In this document: piece by piece, positions 44,301 to 57,896 of the stretch
Layout: every line of letters begins with the position of its first letter
How positions within the stretch are numbered: the first letter of the stretch is position 1
From: Mesostigma viride
Lineage: Eukaryota > Streptophyta > Mesostigmatophyceae > Mesostigmatales > Mesostigmataceae
NCBI GenBank assembly: GCA_009746045.1
Contig: RPFO01000891.1
Coordinates: forward strand, 777,199 to 841,198
DNA length: 64,000 nt
Direction: 5' to 3'
Notes under the pieces: generated by a model
Seen by the model: only the letters and a program-made list of their open reading frames with translations
What the model was told of the DNA's origin: nothing
Database searches by the model: none
Program-made: the position numbers and the translations under genes

Positions 44301-45602
44301 CCCTGGTCCTTGCCGCTGTGCCGTCTCGGTTTGAAATGGTATGCGTGGGCTGCGACAAGAAATGGTACAGTTGCTCGGTGGAAATGCGCTCATCCGGCAT
44401 CAAACCAAATTCAGCTCTTACCGCCTCCCCCATGCATCCCCTCACCGCATCCTTCTTGATGTTCTTCGACATACGGCGTCGCTGCTTCAGCATACGCCTC
44501 TCCAGTCGGCCTACGCTGGCCTCCCAGATGGCCAGCTTCCTGCGGTAGCGCTCCTCGGCTTCCCGACGAGCCGGCCCCTGCAGTGGTGCCAACTCGGCGA
44601 CCTTCCTGTATTTCCAGGACTTCATGTCGCGGGTGAGACGCTCACACCGCACCTTGGTGTGAGACATCTTCACCCGAATCCTGGCCGCGAGCGCCTCCGC
44701 CCTGTCGCGCTCTTGCTGCTCGCGCAGCTTCCTCTGCGCAATCGCCTCGCGCCTGCGCTGCTTCTTCGCCCTCTCCGCCTGGAAGACCTCCAGCCTCCTC
44801 TTGGCCTCCTTCTCGCGCGCCTGCATAGCTGGAGTCATCTCCACCATGTCGTCAGCGTCCGAAGCCGACGGGCCCGTCAGAGAGAACTCTGACTCTTGTA
44901 GCACCCCGTCGATCTCCCGCGGGATGGTCTCGGACCTGCGAAGACGTTGAAAACAGGCCAGGTCGCCCCGCCTGACCACCTCGTAGGTCGGCGAGGCCGG
45001 CCTCCTCAGGGCCGCTCGGACCCTCGCAGCATCCTCCATCTGAGCCGCCCGCTCACGTGACCTCACGTCCAGCCTCCTCTCCTCAGCTGACTCCTGCTCA
45101 GCCATGCGACGTGCCAGTGCCGCGTCGGCCTCCACCTGAGCCGAGCGTGCCTCATCCGCCGATGAGGGCTGCATCCCGAATAACCCGAGAGAGCTCGAGT
45201 CGGACTCCCCGCCCGACTGCTCCCCCGAGGAGGTGACACCCGGACCCGCACCACATGGTGCATATGGCGGGCCCCGGGGTGCACGAGCCACTACCGGCGT
45301 CGAACCCCTCACCCTACGCATTAATGGAATGCGCACCACCTCCTGCACGACATCCCGGACGACATCCCGCGCCTATACGACGGGTCGTCCTCCTCGATGT
45401 CGTCCGGGTGCGTCTCGTCCCGGGTCTGCCGTTCCAGAATTTCCTGGCGCAGGCTGGCCAAGTCCGAATCGGACGTCCCCGAGTCATCAGACAGCGGGGA
45501 CGACGAAGACGACTGGTACTTCGTGACTGATGGCGACTCCTCCTCCGAGGAAGTCGCGCCCATCAGGGCCTTGCCCTTGTTGTTGGGAGTCTTGGGAGCC
45601 AT
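41368..45602 (-). pseudogene. Copia-A gag region
   Basis: The N-terminal part (45602 to about 43850) starts MAPKTPNNKGK and continues through a Ser/Asp-rich stretch into a long, charged, coiled-coil region (AQRKLREQQERDRAEALAARIR) and a polyglutamine tract written as CTG repeats near 43918-43972. The C-terminal part (about 42140-41368) has the gag core FPGLPEGHTQDEAREWLF...DWFASLRASTPIHQ, homologous to the Copia-B gag, and a Gly/Asn/Lys-rich tail. An insertion of 1.7 kb (42147-43845) separates them. Fossil copy. Confidence 0.8.
42147..43845. mobile_element. DNA transposon with CCCC ends in Copia-A gag
   Basis: The ends are inverted repeats CCCCTAAATGG (42147) and CCATTTAGGGG (43845), with TTAT directly repeated outside them. 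Inside each end sits a related palindrome (GCCGACACGTCGGC near 42195, GCCGATGCATCGGC near 43809), both preceded by GTTACA. CCC-starting ends with a 4-bp TTA-type target resemble piggyBac elements (target TTAA), but no transposase is seen; the interior has only short open frames without known motifs. Confidence 0.65.
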
Positions 45603-45708
45603 TTGGTACAAAAAGTAGGTAAAAAAATGGAATGGGTTTTCGCGAAATGAACGCTGTGAACGCTCGTCGTCTCTCACGTGTGTATTGTTTACGGAGTTTT
45701 TTAATGCA

Positions 45709-46088
45709 AGTTATGGACACACTGAGCTTGGAATGCTTGGGCACTGCCAAATGGCGTGTGTGTGTGTGAACGACGAGACACCTTGGCATTAGGATAATGT
45801 GGCACATATACCGCTGGCCAGCCGTCAACGATGGCTGGCCAGACTTTGCGTAAGTTAAACTAACTTACTGATCCTGGACGGACTAGCCTATCAGTTACAA
45901 CCTGATCTAGTCAGTCCTAACATGACAACTACAGTCCCGGTACTGAGGTACCGGCTCATCACATACTGAGTACAGCCACGTGTCCATGCCACGACTGCTC
46001 TAGTCCAGCACCGTCCCAGTACCCAATTGGGCGCCGGCGGTGCTGGCACGTGTCCACTTAGGCTACAGGCGGGAGACTTAGACTAACT
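45709..46088 (-). repeat. Copia-A 5' LTR
   Basis: Uninterrupted 380-bp LTR. It contains the palindromic GGCCAGCCGTCAACGATGGC near 45826 and a cluster of GTACC motifs near 45940. It starts AGTTA and ends TAACT in place of the common TG...CA. The right flank is ACTCA, then the (ACTT)n array. Confidence 0.93.
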
Positions 46089-48717
<2,629 letters not shown>

Positions 48718-48774
48718 CTTACTTAATGTTACCCCGTCGATCAAGGTTAATTTACCGGACGGTTTTACGTACAT

Positions 48775-48818
48775 ACCTATAATTAGGTAATGTTAGGTAT
48801 GTGTGTTAACGCACATAC
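48775..48818. repeat. Hairpin TAGGTATGTG...CACATACCTA
   Basis: TAGGTATGTG and its complement CACATACCTA are separated by TGTTAACG; a second partial copy (ACATACCTATAATTAGGTA) overlaps on the left. Function unknown; it may be the tip of an unrecognised transposon. Confidence 0.6.
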
Positions 48819-48819
48819 C

Positions 48820-49060
48820 TATCACACGCCCTGATCAAGCAAGCTGTTTCCGGCCCCGCCGTCTAGGTCATCTAGTCGCTCTACACGTAAGTCAACCATA
48901 ATTTCAATGCACAAGGCTACACATTTCCATCACCATTCATATTCATCATCCTGAACGAGTCGAACACGCGGACAAGATAACGGCTGGCTCGAGCTAGTAC
49001 CATGGTCCGGATTCTCCCGATTTCTGGCCTGCGCGCTGGTTGTCTCCGGCTTGATACCTA
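48820..49060 (-). mobile_element. Half copy of inverted-repeat element (M family)
   Basis: It matches one arm of the element at 57897-58628 from CACACGCCCTGATCAAGC through CCGTCTAGGTCATCTAGTCG to CTGGTTGTCTCCGGCTTGATA. The second arm is absent. Confidence 0.75.
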
Positions 49061-49240
49061 TTGGAGCTTTCTCCACTTGTCTTCTCCGTCCCGACACCTC
49101 GATCCAGAAACATAGGCCAGAGTACACGGTTTTCCGTGCATGCTGTACACACTTGTCTTCTCCCGGTTAGGGCTAAGTTTTGCAAAAATTGGAGGTCCTA
49201 AGTCCAAAGTACTTTTTCCTCCTGTTATGTGCCACTGAGA
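49061..49240. other. No gene recognised
   Basis: Short stretch between two repeat fragments. CTTGTCTTCTCC occurs twice (near 49075 and 49149), otherwise nothing is recognisable. Confidence 0.4.
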
Positions 49241-49432
49241 CTCTCCTCATGCATGTTCGATTAGTTTATATTGCAGCTATGGCTTGCCTCTGCATGGGCA
49301 TGAGAGAAGACGGGTGTCTCTGCCCCCTTCCCAGTGTGCAACATACAGCTAGGGGTGAAAATAAGCATGCACTTTGAACTCTGTATTATTGTGCATGCTC
49401 CGTGACTCCCCAACGGGAGCACGTGGTTGTAT
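49241..49432 (+). repeat. 3' end of an A-type ORF1 LINE
   Basis: A diverged A-type 3' UTR (GTGTCTCTGCCCCCTTCC) ends in the stem-loop GCTCCGTGACTCCCCAACGGGAGCACG at about 49398-49424. No coding part remains. Confidence 0.65.
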
Positions 49433-50254
49433 TGCACCCACGTACAGTGTTGTGCCCCGGCCCGGCACCCCGGCTGTGGAGAGAGCGCTCTGTGGCCTGC
49501 CCTATGTATGGCATATTATATAATTATTGGCATTCCCTTAATGCAATGAAAAAATGGCTCAACGGCGGTATGGCTGACGTCGGCGGATCGAGCTAAGATC
49601 TTTTGCGTCTGAGCCCCAAATTCAGTCAGATCACTTGCATTCGACGCACTCGCCAGTATAATCGGTTACGACTGAAACACAGTACTTATCGAAAAAGTTA
49701 ATTACGCACGTGGATCGACAAGCAGCTATGACGACTCCGAATTAAGCAAAACGAGGTTTGGAAAAGGAGCTTTCCGGCTCCCATGCAGCCCAACCCACTC
49801 GCCATCGTCCTTAATTGCCCAGCCTTCTGGGCCAGCAAACCCATCGCCAGCAAACCCATCGCCATTGAAGCGCCTCGCCATGGAGCCCAAGAAACCTTGC
49901 TACGACAAAAACAAATGGCGACAGTACCTAGAGTCACTACGCGTGCATGCTTTACGTTCAGCGGCTGGCTGAGTGAGACTGACCGACGCAAACGTACTGC
50001 GCCGAGATATGCCAGTACTTCGCACTGGAACACAAGCTCTGTGGGCCCGAAGGGCCCATCCCCGCCGACAAAGTGGAGGAGTTTCTCGCCCTGCCAGAAT
50101 TCAATCATCGCCACCATACCTATATAGTCACGTGCACCGCTAACACACGGTACACAACCAGCCATAGCCTTATAGCTAATTAGTCCTTGTACAGCCATGC
50201 TACGTCCTGGCTATGATAAGATTACTTGCCCACACTCCTTGTCATGATATGCAT

Positions 50255-53200
50255 TAAAAATATAATTACTTACAGCAGAGTGAAATCACTCAAACCAAAG
50301 CAAACGCCCAGCTATAAACCTATAGACAGAGCCATGTCAAAGCTCTATACTACGATAAGACCAATGGAAACGCCTAACGGGAGGAACCTAATAGCCCTGC
50401 TGCACCGCAAAATCAGCCCGCGCGCGCGTACGGCGGAGCATGATGTCAGCCATGGCCCGAGTCAGCGCCACCGACAAGCGCTGACGCCAATATGACGTCC
50501 AGGTCCGCGCCGACCATGGGGCCCGCTGGCCCTCCAGGTCCAGCCGGTCCTCCCGGAGCCGGCAACACTCCTTGAAGAAGGCGGAGGTCAGGGGCCCCAT
50601 GGCCCCAAACTTCTCCAGGACCAAGGGCACCACACGATGGTGCCCGACGTCGCCGTAGGCCAGGAGCTTGGCCCGCTCCGCCCGGTCCGCCGTGTAACCT
50701 GCCGTGAGGGAGGCCCCAGCCACGTGGCTAAGAGCCAAGGGCCGCGCCACCGAAACGTCAATAAGCAGATGCCGGCCACCCCCCTCAAAGTCCAGCACCA
50801 CGATGTCAGGCCGGTGGTTGCATGGGGGAATAGAAGGCAGCGCCATCCGCATCCTCGGACCGGATGTTCGCGTGGGGGAAAACCGACCGAATCATGGCGA
50901 GCACCACCGTCAGGATCGGACAGTGTGCAAATACAAATACCAATTCTGATTCTGTTGGCCCCCCATGCAGGCGAGGTAGTGAGTCCCCGTGGGATCCAGC
51001 GGCTGCCCACAGCTACCACAAGGCCGCCCGGCCGGAACAAGAGGCTGCGGGGCAAATAGCTGGTGCCGGAGCGCCACCGAGTAGTGGCTGGGAGCCAAGG
51101 CGAATGGGGGGGCCATGGAAAGAGCACGAAGGTACGCCGAGCCCACACTCCGCAAGGAAAGCGAGAACAGCCACGCACGTCCCTGGGCGTTGAGGTCCGC
51201 GAAAAGAGCAATCCAATCAGCCGTGTGCAGAATACCCGCGTAGGTTTTCTGGTGTTTATCGATGACGCGAGCAGGGAATGCGGCGGGAGATTGAACGGAG
51301 GCGACCGAGGGAGTGCCGCGAGGGAGGTGGCGCTGTACCGCCTGAGCGGCACGGACGGGAGAACAGGCCTGCTGGATCTCAGCATAGGCCTCGACTGGAT
51401 GGCGGTGACGAAGGGCAAAGGGCTGCTGGGGTCCAGGAGGTCAGGCGCTGCCGTTGCCAAAAGGGGCAGGAGCCGGCAGCTTTCCGCCCACGACTGAGCG
51501 ACGGAGCCCAAAAATGCTGCTGGGGCCAGCCGGGCGGCACGAGTCAGACCACAGCCACCCATCCGTGCAGGCAGGGAGGCGAATAGCATGTGGCGGGAGG
51601 CCGGGTCGGGGCCCGGATCGACCAGCTGCGCCATGCAAGGCCGACTGGATGCGTTCGTCGTGGCCCTCGGCGGCCAGCCGGACCTGAGCCGGAAGAGCGC
51701 CCCGGAGCCAGTGCCACGACGCGAGGGTGAGCGCAAAACCACAGAAGCAGACCCTTGGTCTGCGAATCATGAAGGCGGGCAATCAAGGGCAGTACCTCAG
51801 TGCGTGCCTCGAGGGCGGCCCGCAGAGCATCGATGACAAACGCGGGGTCGCCAACCGGAACGCCGAGGACATCCAACCCATGGAGGCGCTCGTCCCGGCC
51901 CAAGAGCTGGGACGGAAAGCCGGAGCAATCACCTTGGGGCGATCGAGTACACCGCGCACTTGGCCAGGGTCAACTGGAGGTTGATGTCGGCCACCGCGGT
52001 CTGCAGTGCCAGCCTAGAGCCGCGGTGGTGTCCGGCACAGGGCCCAGAAGGTAGATATCATCCAAGTAGGCCTGAATATAGCGACGTATACCGCCGGGTG
52101 GGCAGCATGGACCGCTTGGAGGCAGCCCTGGAGGGGGGCGGCAAAGTACAGGGGTCCCAGGGGGTCCCCTTGCTGGGTGCCCGACCGCGACAGCAGGCCG
52201 CCGCGAGTGCCGTCCTCGATCCATGATGTGAACCAGTTGGCCGGGCTGGCCGTAGCACACGGCTGTCCAAGCGTACAAGTCCTCGAAGGACTCCATGACG
52301 GCCGCAAACATGCTGGCGCGGGACAGACTGTTGAACGCGTTGTGGCAGTCGACCTTGACGACAGCGTGGGTGGGGTGCATGGGCCTCGAGGTAGGCCTGC
52401 ACCGAATGGATGATGAGGATATCCCGGCCCCGCCTGGAGTCGTCACCCCCAGCTGGGCCGCCACCGAGGTCTCACCCGCTGCGAGGGGCGGGCAGAAAAA
52501 GGCACGGAGCTCGGCCGCCTTTTTGCGGCAGATCACTTTGCCCACGAGCTTGCGGAGCACCTCACCGCAGGCGATCGGGCGCACCTTGCCCTCGGGGGGG
52601 GGCAAGACACCCTTGAGCAGAGCGAGGAGGCGAGCGCCCGCTAACCACTCGCGCGCAGCGGGAGGAACGCGACCAGCCGCCAGGTCAATGAGGGTGTCAA
52701 AGAGAATGTCCTCGCCCCCATGCCCCACCAGGACCTCCAAGTGCTCGTAGCGCCAGCCCGACGGCCCGGTAGAGGAAGCCCGCGGGACCGCACGCATCAC
52801 CTCCAGGAAGCAGTCGCGGTCCAGCCGGAGGGGGGCCGGCAGGGGGTCCGGCACGGGCAGCTGGAATCCGGGCTCCGCAGGGTGAAGAGCCTCCAAGGCC
52901 GCCAGGGTAGCCGCATTGGCGGGGGCCAGCTTGGCCATTTCCAAGCGGGTCATGGCCCGGCTGAGCTGCCCCTCGCGGACGAGGCGGATGACGTCGGCGG
53001 CCACCCGCTCGAAGTTGACCTCCCCCGACAGCCGGGCCGTGCGCGGGGGCGGCACGCCAAACAGCCCCTCCCAGTCCCCCTGCAGAAAGCGTCGGCAACG
53101 GGCAATAACCGCACCCTGGAGGCCGCGCACACCACGCCCGAGAGGGGTGAGGAGCAGGCGGGGGGTCACAATGTGCAGTTTAAAGCCCAGCGGGTCGTCC

Positions 53201-53444
53201 GGAGCGGCGTGCATGCGCCGGAGAGAAACGATTGCACATTGCGCGAAAAGGCTACGCGCGCGGTGGGGGAGGTCGGTCAGGGTAGACGTCGGGTTGATGG
53301 CGCATGCATCCCAGGGAACTGTGTCAAGCCAACGCCAACTGGCCGAGTATAGTCGGGCGGCGGGGGCTGGGAGCCGGTGGGAGCCGAGGCGGGAGGGGGG
53401 AGGGGGCTGGGACTGCTGGCCGGTTGAGGGGCTTTCTCCTAGCT
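50255..53444 (-). mobile_element. LINE with restriction-like endonuclease, 5'-truncated
   Basis: The 13-bp duplication TCATGATATGCAT surrounds it. The 3' end is on the left (short A/T-rich tail AAAAATATAATTA). The 5' end is cut inside coding sequence, so N-terminal zinc fingers, if any, are lost. RT is followed by a C-terminal restriction-like endonuclease, which places it with the R2/CRE/NeSL/HERO group and separates it from the RTE-like LINE at 18286-20259. Confidence 0.85.
50388..53444 (-). pseudogene. RT and restriction-like endonuclease of RLE-type LINE
   Basis: Reading leftwards: an N-terminal region (DPLGFKLHIVTPRLLLTPLGRGVRGLQG), RT start (PSGWRYEHLEVL; GKVRPIACGEVLRKLVGK), motif A (HAVVKVDCHNAFNSLSRASM near 52380-52330), motif B (SGTQQGDPLGPLYFAAPLQG near 52190-52130, in another frame), motif C (YLDDIYLLGP near 52065), then a thumb region, a Cys-x2-Cys...His-x3-Cys finger (PCGSCGQPLDPTGTHYLAC near 51020-50970) and the endonuclease core RPDIVVLDFEGGGRHLLIDVSV near 50800-50740. 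It stops at 50388. The frame shifts at least four times (near 52300, 52100, 51900-51700 and 50900), so it is a pseudogene of moderate age. Confidence 0.85.
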
Positions 53445-54974
53445 TCATGATATGCATGCTCACATGGGCCATATTGCCGGCACCCACAGTTCAGAACTTG
53501 CCGGATCGTCTAACGTGTCCGATTCATTGGAGCTGTGTCATGCCTCTGGCATGAAGCTAGGAGAAAGGGGGTCTCTGCCCTTTCTTCCTGTTGTGCACGC
53601 ATGTACAGGGATTAAAAGTACCTCGGTCAGCTCCGTGACTCCCCAACGGGAGCGCACGAGTTCAACTAACTAATTAATTAATTAATTAATTAATTAATTA
53701 ATCAATCAATTAATTATTTTCGCCTCGCTGTCCTTTTCAGCTTCTATAATTCAACAAGCTATAACTGAACGTGACCTCGTCGCTAAGCTACGCAACCCAG
53801 CCCGGCCTGCGCACCTGCGGCAGTCATATCGGCTCCCTAGCTAGCTCCCTCTGCAAGGATGACATCCGCGAGCAGCGCTGGAGCTAGGAGCACGTGACCT
53901 GGCCGTTGGCCGAGAAGCTGACCTCGCTGAACACGACGCTCAACACGGTGGAGGCCAAGGTCTCCAATGTGGAAACCAGGGTCGTCCAAAAGCTCCAACC
54001 TCAGTTCACGGTGCTGCATGCACACCGCGGCGCAGGCCGATCTGAAACGCACGCTGCACTTGTCTCGATCTCGCCTTATAACCAGGCCGGTGGAGGGCAA
54101 GTGCGCCGTGCTCATGAAGAAGCTTGAAGCCATCACCGCCCACACCGAGGCCCTGGCCACACAGGTCCCACAGATCAGATAGCGGAGCAGATGGCCACCA
54201 TGACGCATCCCAGCCATGCACCCCGGCAGGATGCTGGCGACCTCCCGCCCGGCCGCTCTCCTATGTATATGCGGACCTGCTGCGGTCAGCGACCGCCTCG
54301 ATCAACCACTGACGCCATCGCTACGAAACTCCAGGAGCTTGAAGACCTTTGCCAGGCAAAACAACGGGAGGCCACCGACCGCGCTCGCCGCGAGTGCCAG
54401 GTGGTGCTGCGTCGCTTCCCCCAGAAGCCAGGTGAGACGTCAACCACCCTTAATTGCCGACGAGCTCAAGGACCAGTCCTTACCCTCATGAGCCTGGTGG
54501 GTGACTGAGGTAGAACTGCGTGGGTGCCACCGCCTTGAATCCCCACTCACGTACGGGACAAGGCGGCTCCCCCACCAGTCCTGCTCATCTTCCCCTCCCC
54601 TGAGGACAAGCAGCCGGGTTCCTTTCTCGTCGCAAGAGGTTGTGCACAACCTCACCTGGACACTAGACGACAACCCAGGACCGCCCCCGCTCAGCAGCAG
54701 CAGCGCCCCGACCTGTGCCCGGAAATCGGAATACCTCGGCCACAAGCAGTCACCCCATGCAGAAGCCCAAGGTGTACTGGAGGGGCGGGGACCTGATGAT
54801 CAACCACAAGATGTACGTGGACGCCCCCTGCGGGCTAGAATAGCCCTATAGTAGCTAAAAATTTGGTAGTCGATCACTGCCACCATGGCAGCCACGCATA
54901 GCTAGAATGTTTGCCTAGCCTTGCCACCATACCTAGTCACGTGCACCGCTATAACGCACAGTAAACCAGCTGAT

Positions 54975-56972
54975 TGAATTGAATTGAATTGTAACATAAC
55001 TCCGTTGGGAGTATATGTAGCACATAGCCCTTGAGAGGGGGCATATGGCCTATCATACATCCTAAGCTACTTCCTGCAAGGGTGGGGATGTAAAGGACCC
55101 TTGCTCTAGGTGCACCAGGGCACTTGCATCCCCATGATCTTCAAGCTATGCCCAGCGAAGGGGGAGCCTGTCATGGGGGGGAAGATCAGCAGAGCTATAC
55201 AAAAAGGCTAGGGCATGGCGTCTCAGCAGAGAGTTACTCCCTGCATGGGCACAACATAGCTAAATAAAGCTAGGCATCATCTGGAGTGTGGCACATCATA
55301 GGCACACATGTACATGATTAAATAAAGCGTGTGGCTTAGCTAGGATAGTGCCTCTAGGAGGCGTACATGTACATGGCCACGGTCTATCTATTCTACACTA
55401 CTACTGCTGTATTCCCCTAAGCTGGGGCGTCTGGAGTCGTTGGGGCCGCGGGGGTCGCCTGCCAGGGCTTGTGGCCGACGTAGATGGCCGCCCCCTTCCA
55501 GTACACCGGCTGCCCCGCCTTGGTCTTCCGGAGCTGGAGGTAGGTGGGCCATAGCTCCCGTCGCCGTTGTTGCTGCGCCAGGGTCAAGTCGTCGTCAAGG
55601 GTGAAGAGAGTCTTCTCGAGCCGCTTGCGGCGTCGGAGAAAAGAAATCTTGTCCGCCGGGGTCTTAAAGGTGAGAAGGAGCGGGGGCGGCCCTGCCTTAC
55701 CCCGCGCGCGGGGAAGGCGGTGGGCGACCAGGTCGATCTCACCAGTAAGGCCCATGCGACTAAGAATTTCTCTCTCAAACGCACGTGCAAGCTTCTCGGA
55801 ATTCTCACCTTCCTCCATGTCGAGGTTCTTGACAATGACGTTAAGGCTGCGCTTGGCAAGCTCGGCCTCCTCGCGGAGGTCAAGCGTCTGCCGCTGGAGC
55901 TGGGCTGCGACGGCGGAGGTGGTGGAGGTGGTGTGCTGCTTAAGCATGTCCGCCCAGGTCGTGATGGGAGGAGCATCGCCGGCCAGGCCAGCAGAGGTTG
56001 GCTTGGCGGCAATGTCCTTCACCGCCTGGGCGGTGAGGCCCGCGGTGTTCTGCAGGACCTCGATAGCGATGGCATTATCCTTAAGACGTTGGTCAATGTC
56101 GCGGAGCTGGGCGGTGATGGAGTCGGTGGAGGCGGAGGGGGGGGGGTGGAGGCGAGGAGGGTGGCGGTGGCGGTGGGGATGGTGGGGAGCTCAGCAGCCA
56201 GCGTGCGACCCACAGCTGCCACATCTGCAGCTAGGGGCGTCACGTGCTGTGAGATGGTTTCTTGGAGGTGGAGGAGGAAGGTGGATTCGGTCAAGGGGGA
56301 GGGGGTCCAGAGGTCCGTGACAGAGCGGTCAAGGATGGAAAAGAGGGCGGCGAGCTGAAGACGGGGGCGAGACCAGCGGGCCAGGTTCTCAGGTCGGTGA
56401 GTAAACCGGCCGTCAGGTCCAGGGCGGAGGCGGTAATGGCTGTGAAGGCGCTGGCACAGGTCGAGAATGGAGGCGTATGACCCATAAAACACGAGCTCCA
56501 GTATCTTGATGGGTGGCATGTCGAAAAAGCCGGGTCTGGCACCGTCGAAGGTGGAAAATAACCCGTCAACGTCAAAGTCGCGCTCAGACCAGCTTGGTTC
56601 GGTTGGGCGGCTGCGTTTTGGCTCGGGCGAGGCTGAGGGCGAGGCAGGAAGCCCGGGAGGGTGCTGGGCGACAACCAGTGCGCGACTAGGGTCACCACCG
56701 CCTTCCGGCCCTGATGGCGAAGCTGCAGCCGGAGCTGCAGACGTAAGCTGCAGACGTTTCATTGCCGAGCGCAGCCGTCAGGCTGCGTTGCGTCGATGGG
56801 CGTTTGCTCATCGTATATTGCGTAATAGCGTCGGAAAATTATATCAGCATGTGCGTCGTAGAAAGACGCGTCGATTGTGATATTCACGGCTAAATTCGGT
56901 GCTCAAACGTGAAAGTTATGAGCTCCGCCGTCAGCCATGGCTACCTCGTGGCTCGTGGCTCGTGGCTCGTGG
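54975..56972 (-). mobile_element. ORF1-only LINE, family B, apparently full length
   Basis: Duplication AACCAGCTGAT at 54964-54974 and 56973-56983. The 3' end on the left has (AATTG)n, then TAACATAACTCCGTTGGGAG and ATGTAGCACATAGCCC, a 3' UTR of about 400 bases, ORF1, and a 5' UTR of about 190 bases that starts with the same CATGGCTGACGGCGGAG as family A. A (CTCGTGG)4 repeat lies at the extreme 5' edge. No ORF2 is present; length is 2.0 kb. Confidence 0.85.
55417..56762 (-). pseudogene. L1-ORF1-like protein of family B, one frameshift
   Basis: Two overlapping frames (56762-56019 and 56022-55417) together cover an ORF1 protein of about 450 residues, so a single frameshift lies near 56020-56140. 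N-terminus MKRLQLTSAAP with Pro-rich stretch and QHPPGLPASPSASPEPKR, shared with family A (PPGLPAKPSPSASPEPKK). C-terminal half: coiled coil (LQRQTLDLREEAELAKRSLNVIV), RRM-like (MGLTGEIDLVAHRLPRARGKAGPPPLLLTFKTPADKISFLRRRKRL) and CTD (LTLAQQQRRRELWPTYLQLRK...VYWKGAAIYV). The same domains in the same order as family A but clearly diverged. Confidence 0.85.
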
Positions 56973-57289
56973 AACCAGCTGATAGCCTTAGCTTAGTAGC
57001 CTCTGTACATGCAGCCAGCCACATGCTACGTCCTGGCTATGCTTAGCTTCCTTGCCCACGTTCCAATTGTTTTGATATGTTCACGCGGGTCAGCTAGCTT
57101 GCAAGACCATGCACCCACAGACCTTGCCGGATCGTTTATCGTGTCCGATTGCTACTGTGGCATGCGTTAGGCATGAAGGAGAAAGGGGGTCTCGATCTGC
57201 CCTTTCTTCCTGCTGTGCGTGCACATACACTTTGGTGCTCCGTGACTCCCCAACGGGAGCACGAGTTTAGTTAACTTTCATGATTTAAT

Positions 57290-57475
57290 ATTATATAATT
57301 GCGTGCCCTATAGTGGCATATTATATTTGTGGCAGTGAGAGAAGCTAGCTAGGGTGCCGGGTAGCCTCCTTCTCATTGTGTATAGGGGTTTTAAGGTTCC
57401 TTTACTCTGTATTGGCACCCACCTGACACAGTCACACAATCTAATTAATAATTAAAAAGAAAGAAAGAAAAAAGG
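57290..57475 (+). repeat. Retroposon 3' end related to 3470-3620
   Basis: GAGAGAAGCTAGCTAGGGTGCCGG...TATTGGCACCCACCTGACACAGTCAC matches, in opposite orientation, the fragment near 3480-3600, and ends in TAATTAATAATTAAAAAGAAAG. It looks like the 3' end of another LINE or SINE family. Confidence 0.55.
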
Positions 57476-57896
57476 TCTAGATAAGTACTATTCGCAGAGA
57501 GTCTCCAGGGCTGAAAATGCAACGTACCCCCTCAACTCGCGCATGCACATAGGCAATTAGTTGATTGTCAACCGCCTCAGCAACATGCTTTTGGGGATAT
57601 TAGTATATAAAAAGTGGCATAGCCGGGCTCCCGTCCATCTGGGACCTGGCGTTTCTACTTCTTGACCGAAGTGGCATTTCGTATAATTTGATATCCCACG
57701 ATTCCTCCTCAGTGCATGCCTGTGTCAACGCCCATCATTAGAGAACTAGGATTCTCTCGTCAGTACATCGCGTGCATTCCATGTAATGGCAGAAGCGCAG
57801 CCGGCAGCTGTGTATGTCACATTTTATAGATGCGGCTGTATGCTGTGCGGAAACCAGCTTTGTTTTTTTGTACCTAGATAGAATACACCGGCCGGT
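57476..57896. other. No gene recognised
   Basis: No coding signal or repeat relation seen in this AT-rich stretch. Confidence 0.4.

Larger units (their letters stand above)
21070..46088 (-). mobile_element. Copia-A: copia-like LTR retrotransposon with nested insertions
   Basis: The LTRs (380-382 bp, ends AGTTATGG...ACTAACT) lie at 45709-46088 and at 21070-21177 plus 26133-26406, flanked by the 5-bp duplication ACTCA. They differ by one substitution and a 2-bp indel, so the insertion is young. Parts on the minus strand: gag from 45602 to about 41368, zinc knuckle near 32252-32211, integrase, protease and RT within 31833-29160, RNase H within 27465-26795. Nested in it are a CACTA element, three ~1.7 kb insertions (one of them within Copia-B) and Copia-B. 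It is broken: besides the insertions I see a handful of breaks. Confidence 0.92.
49561..53716 (+). mobile_element. ORF1-only LINE, family A, internally deleted, split by another LINE
   Basis: The 5' end (CGGTATGGCTGACG at 49566) and 5' UTR match the copy at 46549-48506. ORF1 starts with ATG at about 49727 (ATGACGACTCCG) but most of ORF1 is missing; 3' UTR sequence begins near 50110, is interrupted by the LINE at 50255-53444, and resumes at 53445-53716, ending with ACTCCCCAACGGGAG and an (AATT)n tail. Duplication TCATGATATGCAT at 50242-50254 and 53445-53457 marks the interruption. Confidence 0.8.
53780..57275 (+). mobile_element. ORF1-only LINE, family A, 5'-truncated, split by B-family copy
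   Basis: It begins inside ORF1 (SSLCKDDIRE at about 53845). ORF1 continues with the coiled coil (LAEKLTSLNTTLNTVEAKVSNVET), the RRM-like part (RRECQVVLRRFPQKPGE) and the C-terminal part near 54650-54840, with several frameshifts and small deletions. The 3' UTR runs 54840-54974, is interrupted by the B-family copy, and resumes at 56984-57275, ending in GTGACTCCCCAACGGGAGCACGAG. No ORF2. Confidence 0.8.
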
